Assembly: GCA_033722295.1 (NCBI GenBank)
Contig: JAWVZH010000008.1
Coordinates: 1-38,168, forward strand
Length of the DNA: 38,168 nt
From: JAWVZH01 sp033722295
GTDB lineage: Bacteria; Bacteroidota; Bacteroidia; Chitinophagales; Saprospiraceae
Direction: 5' to 3'
Shown here: one piece after another, positions 1 to 7,442 of the stretch
Position numbering within the stretch: the stretch's first letter is position 1
Layout of the letters: every line of letters starts with the position of its first letter
Program-made: the position numbers and the translations under genes
The notes under the pieces: model-generated
The model's input: only the letters and a program-made list of their open reading frames with translations
Databases searched by the model: none
What the model was told of the DNA's origin: nothing

Positions 1-218
1 AGTTTAGAGTTTAGCGGATATTGGCGATCATGCTACCGCTATACTTTACTTGGATTGTTAGCTTGGTGCACCGTTCAGATATTGAAAACGCTGTCCATTA
101 ATATTGTACCAAGTACCAAGTACCAAGTACCAAATAACGAGAGTATCGATGATAGCATAGCACCTAGCCTGAGCCGAAGGTTTCCATCCTTTTGACTAAA
201 AAGGTCTTGAGGTGTAGC
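1..218. other. Intergenic stretch downstream of lpxH
   Basis: No gene is supported here. The stretch begins with two copies of AGTTTAG (1-14), has a four-copy 7-bp tandem repeat at 106-133, and a weak CCTTTT/AAAAGG hairpin at 188-204 that lies just after the lpxH stop on the minus strand and might end transcription. The window edge prevents saying what lies upstream. Confidence 0.6.
106..133. repeat. 7-bp tandem repeat, 4 copies of GTACCAA
   Basis: Four perfect copies of GTACCAA occupy this interval and are followed by one further A. The repeat is intergenic and does not encode a protein. Other 7-bp-period repeats with different units occur at 15502-15616 and 23309-23359, so this is one of several in the window. 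Confidence 0.9.
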
Positions 219-989
219 TTAATTACCAGACACTGGATAGATCTGTCCTTCCGGATTTTGATAAAAGCGCAGTTGGACATCCGAGCCGTCAAAGACGGCG
301 TAAGAGTTGAAATTCATCCATTCGCCGAGATTGATGTACCGGCTTTCGCCATTGCTTAGTGTATAATCGATGGGAAGATGTCGATGGCCGAAGATGAAAT
401 AATCGAAGTGACGTTCTTTGAGTTTGGATTCGCAATACTGCACCAGCCATTCCTTCTCAGCACCGAGAAATTCTTTAACGTCTCGATTCTGGGCCCTGCT
501 TTTTCCTGACCAGTAGTGCGCGATACTCATACCAAAGAAAGGTGGAAGTAGCCCAAAAGCGCGCTGGCACCATTTATTGGCAAAGACCCGTTTGATGAAT
601 TTGTAACCATGATCTCCGGGACCAAGACCGTCACCGTGTCCGATCAGGAATTTTTTGCCGTTGTACTCGGCCTCGATGGGTTGACGGTTTATTTTCAGAT
701 CCAACTCTTCTTCAAGGTAGTCAAACATCCACATGTCATGATTACCGGTAAAAATATGGAGTGGGATACCCTCATCTCTCAATTCTGCCAGCTTGCCCAG
801 AAGCCGGAAAAAACCTTTGGGAACGACTTTGCGGTATTCAAACCAGAAATCGAACATATCTCCGACGAGGTATATCTCGTCAGCATCATCTCTGATCTCA
901 TCGAGCCACTGAATGATCTGCCTTTCCCGCTGTTCGGAAGTGTGCCGGGCATTGATGCCCAGGTGAAAATCGGAAGCAAAGTAGATCAT
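219..989 (-). CDS. lpxH: UDP-2,3-diacylglucosamine diphosphatase (LpxH)
   Basis: This is a 256-residue calcineurin-like metallophosphoesterase. It hydrolyses UDP-2,3-diacylglucosamine to lipid X and UMP at the inner membrane in lipid A synthesis. The metal-site motifs appear in family order: DFHLG (D7, H9), GDMFDFW (D44), GNHD (82-85), GHGD (117-120) and GHRH (201-204). Length is close to the usual 240-260 residues. Its ATG overlaps the stop of the upstream 3-hydroxyanthranilate dioxygenase gene by one base (TAATG), implying translational coupling to an unrelated catabolic gene. lpxK, a later step of the same pathway, lies at 10861-11925 in another transcription unit. The family assignment is firm; the exact substrate is inferred from motifs and length. 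Confidence 0.88.
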   Translation of the reverse strand: MIYFASDFHLGINARHTSEQRERQIIQWLDEIRDDADEIYLVGDMFDFWFEYRKVVPKGFFRLLGKLAELRDEGIPLHIFTGNHDMWMFDYLEEELDLKINRQPIEAEYNGKKFLIGHGDGLGPGDHGYKFIKRVFANKWCQRAFGLLPPFFGMSIAHYWSGKSRAQNRDVKEFLGAEKEWLVQYCESKLKERHFDYFIFGHRHLPIDYTLSNGESRYINLGEWMNFNSYAVFDGSDVQLRFYQNPEGQIYPVSGN

Positions 990-1531
990 TAACTCTCGCT
1001 GTGCTCGACGAATCTTTCATCAGCTTCCATCACTTGACCACAATTGGGGCATGTTCTCATCTCTTCTGAGCTGTAGAACTCCTTAAATCGGGGCAGAAAG
1101 TCCTTTTCAATATCGGTCAGATGGAAGAAGCTCTCATGCAACTTTGTATTGCAATTGTCACAAAACCACATCAGGCCATCTGTATCGGACTTCTCGCGCT
1201 TGCATTCTATAACTAGGCCGATACTGCCTTCTGATCTTATCGGCGAATGAGGCACCTTGGCAGGTAGTAGAAACATCTCGCCCTCGCGGATCGGAACTTC
1301 AACAGCTTTTCCGTCTTCTTGAATTTTTACCGTGATATCGCCTTCTACCTGGTAAAAAAGCTCTTCTGTTTCATTGTAATGATAATCTTTCCGGGCATTC
1401 GGGCCGGCCACGATCATCACGATATAGTCTCCCGCGTCCTTATAAAGATTCCGATTGCCTACCGGCGGCTTGAGTTCTTCCCTGTGCTCATCTATCCATT
1501 CCTGAAGGTTAAAAGGTCGTCTGATTGCCAT
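989..1531 (-). CDS. nbaC: 3-hydroxyanthranilate 3,4-dioxygenase
   Basis: This 180-residue cupin opens the ring of 3-hydroxyanthranilate to 2-amino-3-carboxymuconate semialdehyde in the kynurenine pathway. The predicted iron ligands H51, E57 and H95 and substrate-binding R47 and R99 fall at the numbers known from the Cupriavidus/Ralstonia enzyme. The C-terminal rubredoxin-like metal site, C124-x2-C127 and C161-x2-C164, is intact; it is typical of the bacterial form. The gene follows an aminomuconate deaminase-like gene by 56 bp and overlaps lpxH by one base. The product can cyclise to quinolinate, but the neighbour points to degradation through 2-aminomuconate. Decarboxylase and semialdehyde dehydrogenase genes are not in this window. 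Confidence 0.93.
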   Translation of the reverse strand: MAIRRPFNLQEWIDEHREELKPPVGNRNLYKDAGDYIVMIVAGPNARKDYHYNETEELFYQVEGDITVKIQEDGKAVEVPIREGEMFLLPAKVPHSPIRSEGSIGLVIECKREKSDTDGLMWFCDNCNTKLHESFFHLTDIEKDFLPRFKEFYSSEEMRTCPNCGQVMEADERFVEHSES

Positions 1532-1587
1532 ATACTTGTTTTACTATTAAAATACACAGATCGGTCCAATTGTTCCGTGCTCTGCGT

Positions 1588-2004
1588 TCAGTTCTCGGGT
1601 TTATAAGCCACTGCCTTTATTTCGATGAGCAGATGAGGGTGAGGCAACTGGTGCACTGCCACGGTCGTACGGGTAGGCCCATCAAAACCGAAGAATTGGG
1701 CATACACTTCATTATAGCCTCCAAAATCATTCATATTGACGAGAAACGTGGTAATATCAATTACGTCATCAAGAGAGGCGTCCATGGTTTTCAGGAGATC
1801 GTTGATATTATCCAGAACTGCCTTTGTTTGTCGGCGTATATCAAGATTCGTGGTGCCGAATTCATCTACCTCCACGCCTTCGAAGGAATTGTCCGGACGC
1901 CTTGAACTCGTACCCGAGATATAGATAAAATCGCCCACCCGTTTGACATGAGGAAACTTTCCGCGTGGTACCGCCTTGCCTTCTACGACTTTGCTGGATT
2001 TCAT
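1588..2004 (-). CDS. RidA-family protein, probable 2-aminomuconate deaminase
   Basis: This 138-residue protein has the RidA (YjgF/YER057c) fold throughout. The segment SGTSSRRPDN (residues 30-39) and the run up to GTTNLDIR resemble the 2-aminomuconate deaminase subgroup (AmnD/NbaF) more than generic RidA enamine deaminases. That enzyme releases ammonia from 2-aminomuconate to give 4-oxalocrotonate. The position 56 bp upstream of 3-hydroxyanthranilate dioxygenase on the same strand supports this role in tryptophan breakdown. The ATG at 2004 is the first in the frame and gives the usual family length. A general RidA role cannot be excluded, but context makes it less likely. Confidence 0.78.
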   Translation of the reverse strand: MKSSKVVEGKAVPRGKFPHVKRVGDFIYISGTSSRRPDNSFEGVEVDEFGTTNLDIRRQTKAVLDNINDLLKTMDASLDDVIDITTFLVNMNDFGGYNEVYAQFFGFDGPTRTTVAVHQLPHPHLLIEIKAVAYKPEN

Positions 2005-2229
2005 AAGAATTTGTGTTATGGGAGGAAGTTATGAAAAATATGAGTGTTTACATTCCCGATATTAGGCTTATAAAAAGAAGTGCTTACGGTAGTCGAAAGG
2101 TGATACTATGTTTATACTATCAGGGTAAGCTTGATAAATAGATATAGATCTTTGGTTGGCATTCCGAGTGTAAAAGAAGGATTTCTAATCCGCGATCGAT
2201 GTAACTTTCGATTATTATCAACATCATTA

Positions 2230-2237
2230 TATTTTTG
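2230..2237 (+). promoter_or_regulatory. Candidate -7 box of yebC (TATTTTTG)
   Basis: TATTTTTG fits the Bacteroidota -7 consensus TAnnTTTG. It ends six bases before the yebC ATG at 2244, so the transcript would be nearly leaderless. No TTG is found at the usual -33 spacing (TCG at 2208-2210), so the call is tentative. Confidence 0.4.
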
Positions 2238-2243
2238 CTAGTC

Positions 2244-2966
2244 ATGGGAAGAATATTTGAAGTACGAAAGTCAACAATGTTTGCCCGGTATGACCGGATG
2301 GCCAAACAGTTTACCAGGGTGGGTAAAGAGATCGTCATTGCAGTTAAGGCAGGAGGCCCTGATCCTGATAACAATCCAGCTCTAAGAAGGGCGATCCAGA
2401 ATGCCAAGAGCGTCAACATGCCCAAGGATAAGGTGGAGGCAGCCATCAAACGTGCGTTGGGGCGTGATGCCACTGATCTTGAGGAGATACGATACGAGGG
2501 CTACGCCGCTCACGGCGTGCCGGTTATTGTGGAGACGGCCACTGATAACTCTCAGCGCACAGTGGCCAATGTCCGGGCAATCTTCAACAAATACAATGGC
2601 AGTCTCGGCACCAGTGGTAGTGTGGCCTTCCAGTTTGATCACATGGGGGTTTTCAAATTGAAGCCTGCCGAGCACGATCTTGAGGAATTGGAGTTGGAAC
2701 TTATCGATCATGGACTGCAGGAAATGGGTGAAGGAACCACTGAGAACGATGAATCCTGTCTCGTGATCCGCGTGAAATTTGAAGATTTCGGTGCCATGCA
2801 AAGCGCATTGGAAGAAAGGAAGATCGAACCCATCAGCTCAGAACTCGAATGGATCCCTCAGACAACGATGAGTCTTCCCGATGAACAGGCGGAGGAAGTG
2901 CTGACCTTGATCGGCAAGATGGAAGAAGACGAGGATGTCCAACGCGTATTCCACAATTTGGAGTAA
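2244..2966 (+). CDS. yebC: YebC/PmpR-family protein
   Basis: This 240-residue protein belongs to the YebC/PmpR/TACO1 family, cytoplasmic proteins described both as DNA-binding regulators and as ribosome-associated factors that relieve stalling. Visible family features are the N-terminal GRIFEVRK segment, a central region containing NNPALRRAI and NMPKDKVEAAIKRA, then EGYAAHGVPVIVETATDN and NKYNGSLGTSGSVAFQF. The Bacteroidota version normally begins MGRxFExRK, so I chose the ATG at 2244 over an in-frame TTG nine bases upstream, which also lies inside the candidate promoter box. The gene stands alone, divergent from the aminomuconate deaminase gene and convergent with the serine hydrolase gene. 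Confidence 0.93.
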   Translation: MGRIFEVRKSTMFARYDRMAKQFTRVGKEIVIAVKAGGPDPDNNPALRRAIQNAKSVNMPKDKVEAAIKRALGRDATDLEEIRYEGYAAHGVPVIVETATDNSQRTVANVRAIFNKYNGSLGTSGSVAFQFDHMGVFKLKPAEHDLEELELELIDHGLQEMGEGTTENDESCLVIRVKFEDFGAMQSALEERKIEPISSELEWIPQTTMSLPDEQAEEVLTLIGKMEEDEDVQRVFHNLE

Positions 2967-3006
2967 GTAGTCAAATCTTTACTCATCAATCTGGTGTGGG
3001 TAAAAA

Positions 3007-3029
3007 AAAGTGACCCCGGGGGTCACTTT
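3007..3029. repeat. 23-bp palindrome, copy 1 (probable terminator)
   Basis: Arms AAAGTGACCCC and GGGGTCACTTT pair perfectly around one central G. It lies 40 bp after the yebC stop, has A and T tracts at the stem ends, and is followed four bases later by CTTTTT. It could act as a terminator in both directions. An identical copy lies at 3150-3172. Confidence 0.75.
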
Positions 3030-3149
3030 AACGCTTTTTAACATTTTGTGAATATCTTGCACTAAAAAGACGATTCAGAACTAGCTTTTAAGGAGTTGAT
3101 TCTCAAACCATTAAATTTTGATATGTCTCTGAAAAGACAAAAGTAGTAA

Positions 3150-3172
3150 AAAGTGACCCCGGGGGTCACTTT
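3150..3172. repeat. 23-bp palindrome, copy 2 (probable terminator)
   Basis: Identical in sequence and orientation to copy 1, with the same TAAC on the right and AA on the left. It lies 24 bp beyond the stop of the minus-strand serine hydrolase gene. The two copies therefore sit one at each end of a convergent intergenic region. Confidence 0.75.
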
Positions 3173-3196
3173 AACATTTCACCCTCCAATATCCAA

Positions 3197-4516
3197 CTAC
3201 TCAAGCACCTCGAAGATCTCTCCGTACAATTCTTCAAATCCACTATCAGCCTGAAAACTGCTCAGTACAGTGATCACCACATTTGCTGATGGTGAAATAA
3301 GAACTCTTTGACCTCCAAAGCCATTCGCGAAGAAGGCATCTCGAGGTACATTTTCCAACATCCCGATCTGGTTGAGCCAGAAATGAGAGCCGTAGAGGCC
3401 ATCACTATTCGGCGTCGGAGTGAAGGCCGTCAGCCACCATTCTTCACTAAAGATTTGCTCAACACCCAACGAGCCTTTATTAAGATAGAGAAGACCAAAC
3501 CGGGTCCAGTCCCTGGCAGTCGCCCATATGTATGAAGACATGATATAAAGGCCAGTAGGATCTGTTTCTATTATTGCGCTGTGCATGCCGATTCGGTCAA
3601 ACAAAGCCTCATAGGGAAAAGTATGATATGATCGGTCGGCACCTAGCTGGGATCTCAGGGATCCCGAAAGAATATTCGTGGTTCCTGATGAATATTTCCA
3701 ATGAGTTCCTGGAGGGTTTGACAAACTTTGGTCGGTCACATCACGATAAATGTCCTCAGACAAATAAAGCATATCTGTCACATCAGACCACATAAAATAG
3801 TTCTCCGACCATTTCAGGCCGCTTGACATATGCAACAGATCACCATAAGTGATATTTTTCCTCTCATCATTTTGCCACATTTTCATCGGAACTTTGTCCT
3901 CAATGTGAATCCTGTCTTGTCCTTCCATTATACCATATAAGGCGTGAACAACACTTTTGGACATAGACCAACCCAGCAATCGCGTTTCAGCTGTAATATT
4001 TTCACCATACGCCTCCAGAAAAGTGTGTGTATCACGGGCGACCGTGATGGCGCGAAAGGCGGAATTTTCAGTAATATGCCGGTCGATTATTTGCTGCAAT
4101 TTGATGGCAATGCTATCACCCGGTGCATTATCCGGAATCAGATCACCTAGCGGCCAGCGCAATGTATCCTTAAGAGTCGGTGCGGGTTCTACTTCTGTCA
4201 ATCCTTGTGGCCGGGCGCCGGTAGTACATCCGCAAAGCCGTCCGCTTTTATAGTTATAGGCAACTTGTCGGGCTACACCCACAATAGAAGCATTTACCTG
4301 CCGATTTACTGTATCAATCCTGGTAGAGACGTAGGACATTGGAAAGAAGCTGAGGCCCTCTTTTGCTACAGCTTCGTCCAATCCGGCCATCAGAACATGA
4401 GAACAAAGGTATTTTGCAGCGTATCCTGTGGCGACCTTCAAAGACGTATGGATATACCAGGCCAGAAATACAGAAATGATCAGTATGACTATACCCCAGA
4501 GGCGGCGTCGTCTCAT
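3197..4516 (-). CDS. Membrane-anchored serine hydrolase, beta-lactamase class C family
   Basis: The 439-residue protein starts with RRRR and one membrane segment (about 7-24), so the catalytic domain probably faces the periplasm. The domain (about 130-439) has the penicillin-binding-protein-like serine site: SMSK with S184 and K187, Y275 in YSSGTTN in place of YxN, and a late NGFGGQ segment at the usual HxG/KTG position. Spacing and the motif SMSKS resemble 6-aminohexanoate-dimer hydrolase and esterase relatives rather than true beta-lactamases. The substrate is unknown. Its ATG overlaps the stop of the thioredoxin-like gene (ATGA), making it the last gene of a four-gene operon. Confidence 0.8.
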   Translation of the reverse strand: MRRRRLWGIVILIISVFLAWYIHTSLKVATGYAAKYLCSHVLMAGLDEAVAKEGLSFFPMSYVSTRIDTVNRQVNASIVGVARQVAYNYKSGRLCGCTTGARPQGLTEVEPAPTLKDTLRWPLGDLIPDNAPGDSIAIKLQQIIDRHITENSAFRAITVARDTHTFLEAYGENITAETRLLGWSMSKSVVHALYGIMEGQDRIHIEDKVPMKMWQNDERKNITYGDLLHMSSGLKWSENYFMWSDVTDMLYLSEDIYRDVTDQSLSNPPGTHWKYSSGTTNILSGSLRSQLGADRSYHTFPYEALFDRIGMHSAIIETDPTGLYIMSSYIWATARDWTRFGLLYLNKGSLGVEQIFSEEWWLTAFTPTPNSDGLYGSHFWLNQIGMLENVPRDAFFANGFGGQRVLISPSANVVITVLSSFQADSGFEELYGEIFEVLE

Positions 4517-5817
4517 TTTTGATTGATGCCTTTAGGCCTTTGGCCATCCACTATGGTCATCAATACAGATTCGAGATCTTTTGCGTATGGATCTTTTGTT
4601 GATCTGGCCTTTTCAAGTGCTCTTCGCGCTATATCAACCGCCTCACGCTTATCTCCCAGCGCATCGGTAATATAGGCCCAGGTCGCATGATACTCAGGCT
4701 GATCGTCCCATTTGATCGCCTGCCTTATCCAGGACTCGGCTTTCCACAATGGATCCTTATCCTCGTAAAATTTGACATATTTCTTGGCAAAGCCGGCAAG
4801 GACGGCTGCGTCTTCCATGTCGATCATGGCTTGCTGGATGCTCTTCTTTACTGTAGTATCCCGGTGAAACCGTTCGTCGTCCCAAAGAAAGGCATCTACG
4901 AATGCCTGGGTGCCTTCTTTGTAAGCCTCTAGATCCTTGGCACACTCATGAAAATGGAGCCTTGACAATTCCACCTTTTTTATATTCTCCAGGGTGTCTT
5001 CCGGATATACCTCGAACAATAATTCTTCCTTTTTTATCAAAAGGTCATCCAGCATTTCATCCTTTCCTGCCTTGCAATGCTTTTTCAATGATCGTTCAAC
5101 GGCTTCCTGCAGATTATCTCTGATCATCGACAGATCTTTATGCGTGGTATCGGTTTTGATCCTTAGGAAGTAATCCTTCGCGATATCATAGGCACGACCG
5201 TCGGCATAAGGAACATATTTGGCAATTCGAATGATGTGCCCTTCCTCCTGTTTATCCATAAGGTCGAGCTCATCAAAATAGGCCTTGAAGACCTCGGGGT
5301 CAACTTTGCCGTATCTCTTGTGACCCAGTTCTATGAACTCTCCAAGCATTTGCTTGTCCCGGTTGCCTGCATTGAATTTTCTTTCATACAGCTGATACTT
5401 ATTGTAAAAGCTGGGATCCGCCGCCACTTTGGCATCTTCGATCAATTCGTCTGCAGACTTGTATCCTCTTGACTTATATACGAGATTACCCTTTGTGTCG
5501 ATGAAAAGAAAGTGTGGATATGAACTGACACCATATTTTTTAGCCAGCATATTGCCGGTGCTGTATTTTACGTCGGCCTTATAACTCACGAAATTATCAT
5601 TGAAATAAGCGCCTAGCGTGGAATCGGGAAAGACCTCGGCATCCATCCTGAGACACGGTTTGCACCAGTCAGCAAAAACATCTACGAAAATGAGTTTGTC
5701 TTCTTCTTTGGCCTGCTCGACGACTTGAGAGTAATCGAGATCCACGAAGTTGATCCCTTGAGCCATGGCCACCAGGCCTGAAAAAGCAAATACTATGAGT
5801 GAGAAAGATTTCTTCAT
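4513..5817 (-). CDS. Secreted thioredoxin-like protein with long C-terminal helical region
   Basis: A signal peptide (1-19, AMA before Q20) leads into a thioredoxin-fold domain (about 23-135) with the active-site motif W51-C-K-P-C55 and a cis-proline segment near SSYPHF. Such domains reduce or isomerise disulfides outside the cytoplasm. Residues about 140-434 are charged and helical, with TPR-like features near the end (ESWIRQAIKWDDQPEYHATWAYI). The gene overlaps crcB upstream and the serine hydrolase downstream by 4 bp each (ATGA). The thiol-redox role is well supported; its partner is unknown, and operon context suggests envelope function. Confidence 0.82.
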   Translation of the reverse strand: MKKSFSLIVFAFSGLVAMAQGINFVDLDYSQVVEQAKEEDKLIFVDVFADWCKPCLRMDAEVFPDSTLGAYFNDNFVSYKADVKYSTGNMLAKKYGVSSYPHFLFIDTKGNLVYKSRGYKSADELIEDAKVAADPSFYNKYQLYERKFNAGNRDKQMLGEFIELGHKRYGKVDPEVFKAYFDELDLMDKQEEGHIIRIAKYVPYADGRAYDIAKDYFLRIKTDTTHKDLSMIRDNLQEAVERSLKKHCKAGKDEMLDDLLIKKEELLFEVYPEDTLENIKKVELSRLHFHECAKDLEAYKEGTQAFVDAFLWDDERFHRDTTVKKSIQQAMIDMEDAAVLAGFAKKYVKFYEDKDPLWKAESWIRQAIKWDDQPEYHATWAYITDALGDKREAVDIARRALEKARSTKDPYAKDLESVLMTIVDGQRPKGINQK

Positions 5818-6185
5818 GTTAAAAAGGATACGATTTTAATTCCCAAAAGAATACAAAAAACACAAACGAGAACACTACCTCCTATATTGGCGATAGCCGC
5901 CAAATGTTCACCGTTATTCCAGAGTTTAAATGTTTGATAACTGAAAGTTGAGAAAGTGCTGAAGCCTCCACAGAGTCCGGTAATGAGAAAAAGTCTCAAT
6001 CGGGCAGTCATCCAGTCGGAAGCTTCCATCCAGCCGACAAATATCCCAAGAAGGATACAACTGAGCGCATTAGCTACCAGTGTTCCCCAGGGTAATTCAT
6101 AGTTGCGGTAGAGTACTCCTATGCCGTACCGGAGCAGACTTCCCAGTCCTCCACCTATGAATATCGCAAGCAAAGACTTTATCAA
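5814..6185 (-). CDS. crcB: Fluoride ion channel CrcB/Fluc
   Basis: This 123-residue protein has four predicted membrane helices and the Fluc motifs: GGGLGSLLRY (11-20), GTLVAN with the conserved Asn (about 34-39), and GLCGGFSTFSTF in the third helix. Fluc dimers export fluoride across the inner membrane. It starts with TTG, and this TTG overlaps the TGA stop of the preceding gene as TTGA; no ATG exists near the N terminus. Both neighbours overlap it by 4 bp. There is no room for a fluoride riboswitch directly upstream, so control must come from the operon promoter. Confidence 0.93.
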   Translation of the reverse strand: MIKSLLAIFIGGGLGSLLRYGIGVLYRNYELPWGTLVANALSCILLGIFVGWMEASDWMTARLRLFLITGLCGGFSTFSTFSYQTFKLWNNGEHLAAIANIGGSVLVCVFCILLGIKIVSFLT

Positions 6186-7231
6186 GCTGACTTCTTCTTT
6201 TTCTGGATCGCAAAGTTAAGAATGAAGATGAAAGCGATGGCCATTCCCAGTATGATCGTCAGCAGAGAAAGATTGCCGAAGTTCTGCAGTTGCACCACCA
6301 CAAAAATGAAGATCACATTAACCACCATAAGGATGCTTGTTGCCTGCATATGGGTGAAACCGGCATCCAGCAGCATGTGATGAATATGAGACCGGTCTGG
6401 ATAAAATGGTGACTTTCCCTGCAGTATCCTGATGACGAATACCCGTAGTGTATCAAAGAGTGGCAGGATGAGTATGCCGATGGCAACGGCAGGGGCCGAA
6501 GAAAAAGCATAAGGCGAACCTTCCAGGCTTTGATGTATCTCAATGAATTCGATAGACAATCCGGCACAGACGATTCCTATGAGCATAGCTCCCGTATCTC
6601 CCATGAAGATCAGGGCTGGGGTGATATTGTATTTCAAAAAGGCCAGTGAAGCACCTGCCAGGGCGAAGGCCAGCATGGCCAGTTCGATCTGATCGGTCAA
6701 GAAGAACCATGTTCCCAGGGTAACGGAGATCAGAATACTCAGACTGGCTGAAAGCCCATTGATGCCATCGATAAGGTTAAAAGCGTTGATAATGACCAAA
6801 ATAGTGAACATCGACAGGAGCAAGCTCGCTATGTAAGGCAGTTCATATACACCGAAGATACCATACAGGCTGGTCAACTTGATGTTGGCCTTGGTCACCA
6901 GGATAAAAGCAGCGAAGATCTGTCCTCCGAATTTCTTGGAAGGGGCAATGGGATCTATGTCATCCTTGGCACCGATCAGGAAGATGATGATCAGAGCACA
7001 TATGATGTACTGAAGGTCACCGAAATAATTGAACGGCGTCCATAGCACAATGGAGAAGAGAACGCCGGCAAATATGGCGATACCTCCAAGGGCAGGGATA
7101 CCTTTTTGGTGTGATTTCCTGTCATTGGGTTCATCAACAAGATTTTTTTTCCGGGCAACATTGATAATCGCAGGGATTGCCAGGTAGGTCAGCGTGAATG
7201 AGGTCAGGAAGCAAAGTATGATGTCATACAT
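6182..7231 (-). CDS. Undecaprenyl-phosphate sugar-1-phosphate transferase (MraY/WecA family)
   Basis: A 349-residue polytopic enzyme with about ten or eleven membrane helices. It transfers a sugar-1-phosphate, probably GlcNAc-1-phosphate, from a UDP-sugar to undecaprenyl phosphate at the cytoplasmic face. Catalytic motifs are D90-D91, NLIDGINGL (152-160), GDTG (211-214) and the WecA/TagO-type HIHH (282-285). The last motif and absence of mur neighbours favour WecA/TagO over MraY. It is the first gene of a minus-strand operon with crcB, the thioredoxin-like gene and the serine hydrolase, and is divergent from uppS, which makes the lipid carrier it uses. Confidence 0.88.
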   Translation of the reverse strand: MYDIILCFLTSFTLTYLAIPAIINVARKKNLVDEPNDRKSHQKGIPALGGIAIFAGVLFSIVLWTPFNYFGDLQYIICALIIIFLIGAKDDIDPIAPSKKFGGQIFAAFILVTKANIKLTSLYGIFGVYELPYIASLLLSMFTILVIINAFNLIDGINGLSASLSILISVTLGTWFFLTDQIELAMLAFALAGASLAFLKYNITPALIFMGDTGAMLIGIVCAGLSIEFIEIHQSLEGSPYAFSSAPAVAIGILILPLFDTLRVFVIRILQGKSPFYPDRSHIHHMLLDAGFTHMQATSILMVVNVIFIFVVVQLQNFGNLSLLTIILGMAIAFIFILNFAIQKKKKSA

Positions 7232-7419
7232 GGCAACAACCGGTTTTATAACCTATTTTGACCTCAAATTCCATTCAGAACATCAGATTTTCAGGGTTTT
7301 TGGACCCGATAGTAGCCATAATGTAAGGGAAAGTCTGTAATAAACGCCTAATTGACATCATTTATCGATATACTTGACGTTATACAATTGCCCAACTTCA
7401 TCAAGGCCGATATTATTGC

Positions 7420-7427
7420 TAATTTTG
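7420..7427 (+). promoter_or_regulatory. Candidate -7 box of uppS (TAATTTTG)
   Basis: TAATTTTG fits TAnnTTTG and lies 15 bp before the ATG at 7443, giving a leader of about 11 bases. No TTG lies at the exact -33 spacing, so confidence is limited. Confidence 0.4.
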
Positions 7428-7442
7428 CTTTTTGAAGCACAA

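Noticed and set aside
106..133. Possible CRISPR array at the tandem repeats here, at 15502 and at 23309
   Set aside because: Units are 6-7 bp with no spacers and no cas genes are present.
2120..2473. 117-codon open frame on the minus strand upstream of and into yebC
   Set aside because: It overlaps the conserved yebC start, and its hydrophobic N terminus is read from the complement of yebC codons.
6186..7231. Fluoride riboswitch for crcB
   Set aside because: crcB overlaps the preceding coding sequence by 4 bp, so there is no leader, and I saw no such structure before the operon's first gene.
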